6,772 nt of DNA from Immundisolibacteraceae bacterium. GTDB lineage: Bacteria > Pseudomonadota > Gammaproteobacteria > Immundisolibacterales > Immundisolibacteraceae. Under the pieces are notes generated by a model. That model saw only the letters and a program-made list of their open reading frames with translations, was not told the DNA's origin and did not search any database. Where the stretch lies: assembly GCA_019090185.1 (NCBI GenBank), contig JAHRWJ010000235.1:1-6772 (forward strand). The letters run 5' to 3'. Shown piece by piece: positions 1 to 6,563 of the stretch; the first letter of the stretch is position 1, and every line of letters starts with the position of its first letter. A program made the translations under genes and the position numbers.

Positions 1-868
1 TGAAAACACCTCCGATATTGCCATCGTCTGCGCCGGTGATATTCCAGATGTTTACCGCATCAGCACCTACTAAGACGTTGGTGGCGTTGAACCCACTGTC
101 GCCGATCACAGCATCTATGTTGCTAAAGGTTCCGCCGATGCCATTGGCCGTCGCGGCCTGCAGGTTAATAGCCACGGCAAGATTAAAATTATCGGTCTCA
201 TAATCTAAGGTGTCGCTGCCACCGGATCCACCATCTACGGTCCCGGTTACGCTGGCACCACTGGCAAATTGAAAGTCGTCGCTGTTACTGCCACCGGTGA
301 GGTTCTCGATGCCGGTGAAGTTGCTGCCAGCAACATCGCCCACTCCGGCGCCGGTGATATTCCAGGTGTTGACTAGATCATCGCCTTGCACGGTGTCGGT
401 ACCACCATTGCCGGTGATCAGGGTGGTCACGCTGCCACCACCGGTCAGCACAAAATTGTCGCTGTTACTGCCGCCTCTTAAATCGCCCATGTCGGTGAAA
501 CTGAACACACCACCGATATTGCCATCGTCGGCTCCGGTGATGTTCCAGGTCTGAACCGCGTTGGCTCCAATCAGAATGTTAGTCGCCGCTGAGGCGGCTC
601 TACCGATGACGGCTTCGATGTTAGCGATGCCTCCGGTGCCCGTCGCCGTTAAATTGGCTAAATCAACGGTAACCGCAATACCAAAATTATCGGTGTTGTA
701 GTCCAGCGTGTCGGTGCCACCCCCTCCATCAATCGTGCCGCTCACACTAGAACCGGTGGCAAACTGAAAATCGTCACTATTACTGCCACCGGTGAGGTTC
801 TCGATGCCGGTGAAGTTAGTGCCGGCGACATCGCCTATGCCGCCACCGGTGATATTCCAGATGTTGAC
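1..868 (-). repeat. Tandem ~495-501 bp (165-167 aa) WNITG/RTX-like repeats inside the TpsA gene
   Basis: Four WNITG motifs are encoded at 859-845, 547-533, 364-350 and 46-32. They alternate between a long module A (104-106 aa; GDVAGxNFTGIENLTGGSNSDDF, then DTLDYxTDNF, then a NIxAVIG segment) and a short module B (61 aa; ADDGNIGGVF, then GGSNSDNFVLTGGGSVT). A-to-A spacing is 495 bp and B-to-B spacing is 501 bp. The copies are close at DNA level: 780-817 and 285-322 are identical over 38 bases. The array continues past the left edge, so copy number is unknown. Several segments resemble RTX nonapeptides (GGxGxDxUx), for example GGTGTDTIQ at 907-881 and GGGGTDTLD in the first module A. Calcium binding and a beta-roll fold are inferences from that resemblance. 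Confidence 0.9.
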
Positions 869-2902
869 CTGGTCACGTCCCTGAATCGTATCGGTACCTG
901 TTCCACCTGTAACTGAATCAACGTTTGCTACGCTTATTTGAAAAACATTTGTCCCATCGCCGCCGACCGCATCAACCGTATCACCCGCACTAAAAACAGA
1001 TGCCCCAGTATCAAGGATGCCAGTTGCGTCGCCCAGACCTATATTCAAGCCTATGGCTGCTCCACTGCCGCTACCCAGGGTGGTCGTTGCTAAGGTGACA
1101 TTCCTATCCGCATTAAGCGTAATGTTGGCACCCGCATCGGTGCCAGAAATATCTGCCGTGCCTGTAAAGGTTATGTCCCGATCTGCATTTAAGGTCAGTT
1201 CACTCGCAACAGTCCAGTTTATCGTTACACCGTTGGCAATCAGGATATCGCCACTTCCGCCGGCGCCAGTAGTTTCGATAATTAACGAGCCAGTGTTTTC
1301 CAGAAAATCTTCAATATCTTCATCATCTAACGTATTCGCGGCCTCAGGTGACCCAGTGACATCGCCGCCAGTGCCAACAATATCATCGCCTGTACCAATG
1401 TTAATATCATTCGGGTCGAGCAACAGCGTGCCATTTGCACCAAAAACTGCTGATATGTGAACCTGTTCGGTCAGACTCCGAATAAACAGGTTTTTCTTGG
1501 CAGAAAGTTCGGCGAAACCACCGTTTCCGCCCATGACACCACCACGGGCAAAGAGCTGACCAGAAAACCGGGTTGTGACATCAGACCAGACAATTATTTT
1601 GCCGCCATCGCCTTCGATAAGCGCATCTGCTGATAGGGTGACTCCCTCTTCGATCGTGGTTTCTTCGGCATTTTGGACATCGGGATTAGAGCCCTTGTAA
1701 TCACCGCCGACTAAAATTACACCGCCACCATCTGCGCCGGACGCATCGACCGTTACCGCGCCAGTTAATTCGACGACATTGCCGAGTAGCTCTATATGGC
1801 CGCCAACGCCTGCTTGCTCTGCTCTGGCAGAGATATCAGCGTCAACAACAGTCGACGTATCGGTTGATTCCAAATGAATAAAACCGCCGGTGCCCGAATC
1901 GGCGTTCGCCAGGAGGGCGCCGGAATTGGAAACTGATTCACCCGCAATATCGATGGTGCCGCCCTGATAATCGGCAGCGACGGCAGAAACATCAATTAGG
2001 CCACTGTTGGCTACTGCACCATTACCCACCAACCGCACCACGCCACCACTGGTATCAATACCCTGGGCGCGAATAATGCCGCTGTTGTTGACGACCTGAG
2101 AGAAGACGTTTTTGGCGGCACGGGCTGCGAGCAATATCTGCCCACCATTGGCCTGGATGGTGCCGCTATTGGAAACCGCCACACCCGTGCCGCTGGCATC
2201 GCTGAGCAGATCACCATCAATCGCGAAGTGAATCAGGCCATCGCCATCAAAATCTAAGGTTGCTGTCTGCCCGGCCCCCAGATTGACCTGACCGTAGTCG
2301 GCAATGATGGTGCCTTCATTGGCGACTGCGCCACCAATCAGGTTGATGGAGCCACCATTGGCGGCGGCCATCAGACCACGATTGACAACGGTTCCAGCGC
2401 CCTGGCTAAAATCAAACCTTAGATCGCCGGCCATAAAATCGCTGACGCTTAGATCAAGTCCGCTGGCAATCAGGGAGTGGACATTGACCGAAGCACTCGG
2501 CGCAAACATCATGCCGTTGGGGTTGGTCAAAATTAGCCGACCGTTGGCCTCGATGGCACCAAATATCTGCGATGGGCTCTGATCGAGTATCCGATTAAGG
2601 GCTATCGCTGAGGTTGATGGCTGAACAAATTTAACGAGTTCTTCTGGACTGATATTAAAGCTGCCCCACTCGGCGGCTAAACGGTTACTGACCTGGTTAA
2701 TGGTGGTCACTGTGCCCTGGGAGGATATAGCCCCCTGGCCAGCGACAATGGCACCATCTTGGGGTGCTGCAACGGCAACGCCAGGTAGAACGACCGCACC
2801 AACGGAAAGCAGGGAAGTGCGGATGATTCGACTAAGCGGGTTTAACCCAAAAACCTGGGTTGGCGCTGTCGTCGATTTAAAGGAGCGTTTTTTTCTACTC
2901 AC
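1..2902 (-). CDS. TpsA-type two-partner secretion exoprotein (filamentous haemagglutinin-like adhesin), N-terminal 967 codons, C-terminus off the window
   Basis: The frame is open from a GTG at 2902-2900 to the left edge with no stop, so the protein exceeds 967 residues. An in-frame stop lies upstream at 2959-2957 with no other start codon between, which fixes the GTG; a weak GGGA-type site precedes it. Residues 1-45 form a long signal peptide (basic SRKKR start, hydrophobic stretch about 29-45, cleavage near AVA/AP). The TPS/haemagglutination-activity domain follows, with ALNRIL-like and SQIFG motifs and NPNGMMF at residues 127-133 (2524-2504). A Gly/Asn-rich, beta-helix-like region follows, with family-typical segments KIIVWSD (about 434-441) and GTLLLDPNDI (about 490). 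From residue about 679 there are tandem repeats (separate entry). I saw no cysteine. By family, it would cross the outer membrane through the TpsB encoded upstream and act at the surface or be released; adhesin is the likely role, but the C-terminus that would decide this is missing. Confidence is high for family, low for exact function. Confidence 0.93.
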   Translation of the reverse strand, partial: MSRKKRSFKSTTAPTQVFGLNPLSRIIRTSLLSVGAVVLPGVAVAAPQDGAIVAGQGAISSQGTVTTINQVSNRLAAEWGSFNISPEELVKFVQPSTSAIALNRILDQSPSQIFGAIEANGRLILTNPNGMMFAPSASVNVHSLIASGLDLSVSDFMAGDLRFDFSQGAGTVVNRGLMAAANGGSINLIGGAVANEGTIIADYGQVNLGAGQTATLDFDGDGLIHFAIDGDLLSDASGTGVAVSNSGTIQANGGQILLAARAAKNVFSQVVNNSGIIRAQGIDTSGGVVRLVGNGAVANSGLIDVSAVAADYQGGTIDIAGESVSNSGALLANADSGTGGFIHLESTDTSTVVDADISARAEQAGVGGHIELLGNVVELTGAVTVDASGADGGGVILVGGDYKGSNPDVQNAEETTIEEGVTLSADALIEGDGGKIIVWSDVTTRFSGQLFARGGVMGGNGGFAELSAKKNLFIRSLTEQVHISAVFGANGTLLLDPNDINIGTGDDIVGTGGDVTGSPEAANTLDDEDIEDFLENTGSLIIETTGAGGSGDILIANGVTINWTVASELTLNADRDITFTGTADISGTDAGANITLNADRNVTLATTTLGSGSGAAIGLNIGLGDATGILDTGASVFSAGDTVDAVGGDGTNVFQISVANVDSVTGGTGTDTIQGRDQVNIWNITGGGIGDVAGTNFTGIENLTGGSNSDDFQFATGSSVSGTIDGGGGTDTLDYNTDNFGIAVTVDLANLTATGTGGIANIEAVIGRAASAATNILIGANAVQTWNITGADDGNIGGVFSFTDMGDLRGGSNSDNFVLTGGGSVTTLITGNGGTDTVQGDDLVNTWNITGAGVGDVAGSNFTGIENLTGGSNSDDFQFASGASVTGTVDGGSGGSDTLDYETDNFNLAVAINLQAATANGIGGTFSNIDAVIGDSGFNATNVLVGADAVNIWNITGADDGNIGGVF

Positions 2903-3009
2903 AACTGTTTCCCAGAAGAATGGTGTCTCGCAATGTGAAACCGACAGCCTGACCGGCTAATTGACTCTGACTGCGGTTGCAATTTTAAATTCAACTTTTG
3001 AGTATTCAT
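2899..3009 (-). CDS. Possible 36-codon coupling ORF between tpsB and tpsA
   Basis: An ATG at 3009-3007 directly abuts the TAG stop of the transporter gene (TAGATG). The frame runs 36 codons and ends in a TGA at 2901-2899 that overlaps the exoprotein GTG start (GTGA). It begins MNTQKLNLKL and is basic and polar, with no signal peptide or membrane segment; I recognise no family. No Shine-Dalgarno sequence precedes the ATG, so translation would depend on termination-reinitiation by ribosomes leaving tpsB. It could serve as a coupling leader carrying ribosomes to the weakly initiated tpsA start. Against this, a 36-codon open frame can occur by chance in 107 bases; the exact fit at both ends is the only argument for it. 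Confidence 0.25.
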   Translation of the reverse strand: MNTQKLNLKLQPQSESISRSGCRFHIARHHSSGKQL

Positions 3010-4959
3010 CTAGTAGAGATAATTCAGATTGAAGTAGGTTTGCGGTTTTTCTTTATTGGCCGGATCACGCGAACCAAGGGGCGCGGCCACATCCAGGCGC
3101 AGGGATAGCTCCCCGGGCAGATAAAGCTGCCAATCCATAGAGCCCCATGAACCGAGATAATTAATAAAAGCAGCGACTCGATTTGCTGGAACAAACATTT
3201 GTAGGCCCATACCAAAGCCGGAGATTTCAATTTGATCTTCTTCGGCAGCTTCATCGATCCAGCCGGTGCCATGGTCTACAAACAGCGAAATTTGCAAAAT
3301 CTCACCCCAGGTTTTGTTTTCAAAGGCTATTTTGTCGGCGAAACCAGGCGCGTTCATCACCCATTCAAGTGAGGCAAAAATACCTTTATCCACCAGAAAG
3401 GCTGCCTGCGGATATCCGCGCACGCTAAAGGGCCCGCCAATCGACATCTGTTCGAGCGATGGCAGCAGGTCATCACTGAACTGCCCGGTAAGGTGCATTA
3501 TTAAAGAGTGGTTGGTGACAATATTTTGCAGTCGGGAGAAGTCAAAAGAGACCTTATTGAAGCCTGAACCCAACTTGTTGCCGTCTAAATCAACCCGCCC
3601 TGATCCGGGCTGGTCGTCTGCCTGGGTGGATGCGAGTACATTGCCAAAACCATGGTGAATCGTGGCAAAACCCTGATTGATACCACCACCGAGCACGGAG
3701 TCGATAAAGTCAAAGCGCGCCTCCAGCGAAGCGACCGCTAGAACGTCTTGAGAAAGATCCGAACCGGCGATAAAAACTTTTGATTGTTTACGACTAAAAT
3801 CAAGCTTGGTTGCCAAATTTGCACGACGGGTGCGCAACCAGGATTTATCAAAGAAGACGTTATAGATTTCTGTCACGCCAGAAATCTCAAAATCTTTAAG
3901 CTCGCCACCGACTTCGAAATCGTTTCGACTGAATCCCACGCCTGCGGCCAAGCCATCAAACCAACTGGTAAATATGGGTGCTTGATAGTTGAAATAGCCA
4001 AAATCAGAGAGTTTAGGTCGGTAGGATTGTTGGTAGCCAAGCTGCAACTGATCGCCTATACCCAGCGGATTATTAACCGCTATATCCGCTACGCTCTGAT
4101 AGACACCTGTCGATTGGGTGCCATAGTTATTAAAGCCAATATTGGCGTCGACCAGCTTTTCGGTGATTTTTAAGGAAAGATCTGCCGTGCCAATTTCTTC
4201 TCCGGGCTGAAACACACCAAAAGCCGATAGACCAGGCAAATCAGTTACCCGCAGCAAGGCAGTCTCTATCGCCCGTGCATTAACTGCAGTGCCAATCAAG
4301 TCCCTAAATGGTCTCTGCAAATCCTCGCTGGAGTAGCGGTCGTTATCTTCCACCACCACCGATCCCATGTTGCCCTCCATGACCTGCAGAACAACGATAT
4401 CGTTAACGACATCCTGGGCCGGCACAAATGCCTGAGCAAGAATTAATCCACTACGCCGATATAGGTCGGTAATTTGATCGGCCACTAACTGCAACTGGCC
4501 AAAAGTAAACGCTTGGTTGCCTTCGATTCGAGCCTGCTCAACGAGCTGATTAATGGCGTCAATACTGACCGCATCTATCCCGCTATCGGAGACGCCATCG
4601 ACACGAAAAGCGACAACATCAATTTTGGGCCCGCCTTCGACACTCAGCGGACGCCGTACCACAGGTGGGATAACAACCATCACCGCGGGACTGGAGATCG
4701 GTGTGACCGCCCGCTTGAGAGTTTGCTGCACACCGCCCGGTTGGGCTGAGTCTGGAACGACCTGAGCTATGGCCAACGTTGGCAGCAGTACAGCTAACAG
4801 ACTTAAAAAACGCCTACAGATGACTCTAAAACCGAAAAAGGCCGAACGACAGCTGAATTTTAAGATAACAACCCCCGAAAACACGCGACCCGATCCGGAT
4901 GATGAACCTGCAAACCGGTTAACCCAACCCCATAGACCCATTATCAAATAACCCAACAT
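3010..4959 (-). CDS. TpsB outer-membrane transporter (ShlB/FhaC/HecB family)
   Basis: This 649-residue protein is the pore-forming partner of two-partner secretion and belongs to the Omp85-related superfamily. Residues about 45-65 are a signal-peptide core (RRFLSLLAVLLPTLAIA, cleavage before Q66). A proline-containing linker at about 66-112 corresponds to the plug-helix/linker region. The first POTRA domain lies near 113-195 (YRRSG at 167-171, AQAFVPAQ at 175-182). The second lies near 198-268 (DLPGLSAF at 240-247). The 16-strand barrel would span about 270-649, with NNYG near 274, the hallmark VRGY motif at 513-516 (3423-3412) and a C-terminal tyrosine as expected for barrel insertion. The gene lies just upstream of the TpsA gene on the same strand, 107 bp apart, the B-before-A order seen in shlBA. 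Its N-terminal 44 residues before the hydrophobic core are unusually long; the ATG at 4959 has a Shine-Dalgarno-like sequence, but an internal start (Met7 or GTG codon 26) is possible. Confidence 0.95.
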   Translation of the reverse strand: MLGYLIMGLWGWVNRFAGSSSGSGRVFSGVVILKFSCRSAFFGFRVICRRFLSLLAVLLPTLAIAQVVPDSAQPGGVQQTLKRAVTPISSPAVMVVIPPVVRRPLSVEGGPKIDVVAFRVDGVSDSGIDAVSIDAINQLVEQARIEGNQAFTFGQLQLVADQITDLYRRSGLILAQAFVPAQDVVNDIVVLQVMEGNMGSVVVEDNDRYSSEDLQRPFRDLIGTAVNARAIETALLRVTDLPGLSAFGVFQPGEEIGTADLSLKITEKLVDANIGFNNYGTQSTGVYQSVADIAVNNPLGIGDQLQLGYQQSYRPKLSDFGYFNYQAPIFTSWFDGLAAGVGFSRNDFEVGGELKDFEISGVTEIYNVFFDKSWLRTRRANLATKLDFSRKQSKVFIAGSDLSQDVLAVASLEARFDFIDSVLGGGINQGFATIHHGFGNVLASTQADDQPGSGRVDLDGNKLGSGFNKVSFDFSRLQNIVTNHSLIMHLTGQFSDDLLPSLEQMSIGGPFSVRGYPQAAFLVDKGIFASLEWVMNAPGFADKIAFENKTWGEILQISLFVDHGTGWIDEAAEEDQIEISGFGMGLQMFVPANRVAAFINYLGSWGSMDWQLYLPGELSLRLDVAAPLGSRDPANKEKPQTYFNLNYLY

Positions 4960-4960
4960 T

Positions 4961-4968
4961 ATCCTTCC
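4961..4968 (-). promoter_or_regulatory. Ribosome binding site supporting the tpsB start
   Basis: Read on the minus strand the sequence is GGAAGGAT, one base before the ATG at 4959-4957. The match to the anti-Shine-Dalgarno sequence is good, but the spacing of the GGA core to the ATG is short (2-4 nt). It is the best such site among the candidate starts and favours the long N-terminus. Confidence 0.5.
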
Positions 4969-5123
4969 GGTCCCACTAAAGCCTAAAACTAGAGGAATCG
5001 AAAATTATTTTTTGACCTTTTCACCCTACTACCAGCCAAAACCAAAAAAACCAACTACTTACCAGGGATTTCCTGCCATTCAATCATCTTTTAATTAAGC
5101 TCAACTTACACAACCACTAAACC

Positions 5124-5161
5124 AATCACCTTCCCTTCTGCCCTGTGATTCTTTAAGGGAA
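5124..5161. repeat. Two interlocked inverted repeats with pseudoknot order
   Basis: AATCAC (5124-5129) pairs with GTGATT (5145-5150), and TTCCCTT (5131-5137) pairs with AAGGGAA (5155-5161). Both are perfect (6 and 7 bp). Because the arms alternate, both stems together would form an H-type pseudoknot with loops of 1, 7 and 4 nt. Alternatively they could be two mutually exclusive hairpins, or protein-binding DNA half-sites. They are far from both flanking starts (about 170 bp from tpsB and 540 bp from the phosphatase), so any role is inferred. Confidence 0.45.
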
Positions 5162-5297
5162 TATTTTTAAAGAGCACCCATAACCGTAAACTCCGGACAG
5201 ACATGGGCGATATAAACATAAATCCATGCCAAAAACCATTTATAAACAGAAATATAGACATAAAAATCAGAACTTTATAACCACCATTTAAGGCAAC

Positions 5298-5313
5298 GCC
5301 TAGCCACTTAGGC
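5298..5313. repeat. Short inverted repeat GCCTA-N6-TAGGC
   Basis: The perfect 5-bp arms GCCTA (5298-5302) and TAGGC (5309-5313) flank GCCACT. The stem is too short and lacks a following T-tract, so it is not called a terminator. It may be an operator half-site pair or chance. Confidence 0.3.
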
Positions 5314-5381
5314 TATTCAAATAAATTATATGGGTACAACGCGCTTTAACGACCATTAATATATTCATCACTCCGTAGTGA

Positions 5382-5582
5382 GTGGCAATCCAAAAAACTA
5401 TCGATCGCACACTTCGAATACAAGGGCTCACAAGCCACCCACCTGGCAATTACTTGTTAACCGTAAAATCCTTAAGGATTGATGGACTCTGCCAATTAGG
5501 CGGTGGTACCCTGCCAACCATAGAGCTACAGCCTGAAACACATTTCTTATCAAACGCCAGCGAACTACTTGGCTGGAGTTAA
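5382..5582 (+). CDS. Doubtful 66-codon hypothetical ORF in the intergenic region
   Basis: A GTG-started frame encodes 66 residues (begins MAIQKTIDRT, ends ELLGWS, TAA stop). It is not antisense to any other gene, so it is not a shadow, but support is thin: no clear Shine-Dalgarno site, start codon inside a small inverted repeat, no recognised domain, no signal peptide or membrane segment, and ordinary polar composition. It also contains the 14-bp palindrome at 5467-5480. It could be a small gene, a decayed remnant or a chance open frame. Confidence 0.2.
   Translation: MAIQKTIDRTLRIQGLTSHPPGNYLLTVKSLRIDGLCQLGGGTLPTIELQPETHFLSNASELLGWS
5467..5480. repeat. Perfect 14-bp palindrome AATCCTTAAGGATT
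   Basis: The sequence is identical to its reverse complement over 14 bases with no spacer, as in operators bound by dimeric regulators. It sits about 220 bp upstream of the phosphatase start and within the doubtful ORF. No regulator can be assigned from sequence alone. Confidence 0.4.
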
Positions 5583-5646
5583 CGAAACTGGCGTATTATT
5601 CCAACTGGCCAGGTCCAGCTTTAGGTGCCCTGTTTAAAATAATATT

Positions 5647-5652
5647 TATAAT
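5647..5652 (+). promoter_or_regulatory. Candidate -10 box for the phosphatase gene
   Basis: A perfect TATAAT hexamer lies 49 bp before the phosphatase GTG, in an A/T-rich run. No good -35 hexamer is present at 16-18 bp upstream (GGTGCC at 17 bp), so it would be activator-dependent or weak if real. A/T richness makes chance matches common here. Confidence 0.35.
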
Positions 5653-5669
5653 TCGCATTCTTAAATTAT

Positions 5670-5687
5670 CGTTCTAATAATCGAACG
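5670..5687. promoter_or_regulatory. Operator-like inverted repeat CGTTC-N8-GAACG
   Basis: Perfect 5-bp arms CGTTC (5670-5674) and GAACG (5683-5687) are separated by 8 bp, an 18-bp dyad just downstream of the candidate -10 box and directly before the ribosome binding site. The position would suit a repressor site or a 5'-UTR hairpin. No regulator family is assigned. Confidence 0.35.
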
Positions 5688-5688
5688 C

Positions 5689-5693
5689 GGGAG
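5689..5693 (+). promoter_or_regulatory. Ribosome binding site for the GTG start of the phosphatase
   Basis: GGGAG lies 7 bases upstream of the GTG at 5701, a normal spacing. This supports GTG rather than a downstream ATG as the start, and keeps the N-terminal residues before the first PP2C motif. Confidence 0.7.
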
Positions 5694-5700
5694 TGTTTCT

Positions 5701-6429
5701 GTGAGTTGGGCAAATTTCGACTGGCGTTCTCATGCACGCACAGACGTGGGAAGGGTCAGAAAAGTTAACGAAGACGCCTGCCTCGATCAGGGCCAACATG
5801 GTCTTTGGGTGGTAGCCGATGGTATGGGCGGTCATGCAGCGGGCGATGTTGCTAGTCAGTTAATCACCCAGATGCTTGGTGAATTAAAACACCCGAATAG
5901 CATGGCCGAGTTTGTTGACCAGGTGGAGCAAAAACTGCTTGAAGTCAACGCCCGCCTGCTAGATATTTCTGCCCGCGAACTAGACAACCAGACCATTGGC
6001 AGCACGGTAGTCTGCCTGTTAGCCCATGAAGATCACTGTGCGGTACTGTGGGCAGGAGACAGCAGAGCCTACCGGTTGCGCAATGGTAGTTTGACGATGC
6101 TGATCCAGGAGCATACGCAGGCAGAGGAGCTTGTTGAACAGGGTCTAATCGCACCCGAAGACGCTGAATCCCATCCTACCTTTAACATCTTGACAAGGGC
6201 AGTCGGTGCTCAGGAGCCTCTCTATGTGGATGTGGATATTTTCCAGGTAGAAAAAGGCGATCGCTTTCTACTCTGTAGCGATGGACTCAACAAAGCGGTA
6301 ACTGACCCCGAAATTACTGAAGTACTTTCCAGCCAACAGGTCACGGAATCAGTGGACACGCTGGTTGTTCAGGCTCTGGACCAGGGCTCCAGAGACAATG
6401 TCACGATCATTGTGATCGATGCTTTATGA
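5701..6429 (+). CDS. PP2C-family (PPM) serine/threonine protein phosphatase
   Basis: This 242-residue soluble protein has the length and motif order of bacterial Stp1/PrpC-type phosphatases, which remove phosphate from Ser/Thr residues using two Mn or Mg ions. Motifs in order are TDVGRVRKVNEDA (14-26, with Arg20 and Glu24), VVADGMGGHAAG (37-48, metal ligand Asp40), IGSTVVC (99-105), WAGDSRAYR (117-125), LTRAVG (164-169), LLCSDGL (190-196, metal ligand Asp194) and SRDNVTIIV (230-238, metal ligand Asp232). All expected catalytic residues are present. There is no signal peptide or membrane helix, so it acts in the cytoplasm. It is followed by another plus-strand gene 134 bp downstream, probably in the same transcript. 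Enzymes of this class usually oppose a Hanks-type kinase encoded nearby, often beside type VI secretion genes or other signalling clusters; neither is visible here. The substrate is unknown. Confidence 0.95.
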   Translation: MSWANFDWRSHARTDVGRVRKVNEDACLDQGQHGLWVVADGMGGHAAGDVASQLITQMLGELKHPNSMAEFVDQVEQKLLEVNARLLDISARELDNQTIGSTVVCLLAHEDHCAVLWAGDSRAYRLRNGSLTMLIQEHTQAEELVEQGLIAPEDAESHPTFNILTRAVGAQEPLYVDVDIFQVEKGDRFLLCSDGLNKAVTDPEITEVLSSQQVTESVDTLVVQALDQGSRDNVTIIVIDAL

Positions 6430-6545
6430 ACTACCTCACGTTAGACGGCCAACGAAAACTGCTTTATCTCGGTCTGTGTCAACGGGAATCAACCCTGTCT
6501 TTGACCAGCGCACCGGCAGTGTTGGCATCACGACCAAATATTTAA
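6426..6545 (+). CDS. Possible 39-codon ORF overlapping the phosphatase stop
   Basis: An ATG at 6426 overlaps the phosphatase TGA as ATGA, a common coupling arrangement, and the frame runs 39 codons to a TAA at 6543-6545, 18 bases before the next gene. The product begins MNYLTLDGQR and has no recognised domain. No separate ribosome site is seen; it lies within the 3' end of the phosphatase gene. It may be a coupled small protein or just a chance frame filling the 134-bp gap. Confidence 0.2.
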   Translation: MNYLTLDGQRKLLYLGLCQRESTLSLTSAPAVLASRPNI

Positions 6546-6563
6546 GACAGCTAGGATATAAAA

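Larger units (their letters stand above)
4960..5700. other. 741-bp A/T-rich divergent intergenic region
   Basis: This stretch separates the minus-strand secretion genes from the plus-strand phosphatase and must hold both promoters. It contains interlocked inverted repeats at 5124-5161, short inverted repeats at 5298-5313 and 5368-5381, a perfect palindrome at 5467-5480, a near-palindrome CAGGGATTTCCTG at 5063-5075, a doubtful ORF at 5382-5582, and a promoter/operator-like stretch at 5647-5693. I found no convincing -35/-10 pair for the minus-strand tpsB gene. No tRNA, rRNA, IS end or CRISPR pattern is visible. Confidence 0.7.

Noticed and set aside
1..868. Periodic repeats considered as a CRISPR array or a DNA-level intergenic repeat.
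   Set aside because: The period is about 500 bp, the copies stay in one reading frame, and they encode recognisable protein modules, so they are protein repeats.
2946..2958. Small hairpin AGCC-N5-GGCT between tpsB and tpsA, as a possible attenuator.
   Set aside because: The arms are only 4 bp with no T-tract; arms this short are common by chance.
18..2960. Several plus-strand ORFs (for example 297-554, 1017-1460, 2304-2582, 2700-2960) and minus-strand frames at 1792-1995 and 2011-2220.
   Set aside because: All lie opposite or out of frame with the single continuous TpsA frame, which has recognised domains. Their Pro/Ala/Ser/Val-rich products are what antisense reading of Gly/Asn/Thr/Asp-rich repeats gives.
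3024..4951. ORFs on both strands inside the TpsB gene (for example 3266-3658, 3784-4173, 4513-4749, minus 3024-3272).
   Set aside because: They overlap a full-length TpsB with clear POTRA and VRGY motifs and show no domain or ribosome site of their own.
5945..6154. A minus-strand 69-codon frame inside the PP2C gene.
   Set aside because: It is antisense to the conserved catalytic region of the phosphatase and has no independent support.
6478..6505. Imperfect hairpin (GTCAA/TTGAC with inner GGG/CCC) after the phosphatase, as a possible terminator.
   Set aside because: The stem is broken by an asymmetric internal loop and no T-tract follows, so a terminator call is not supported.
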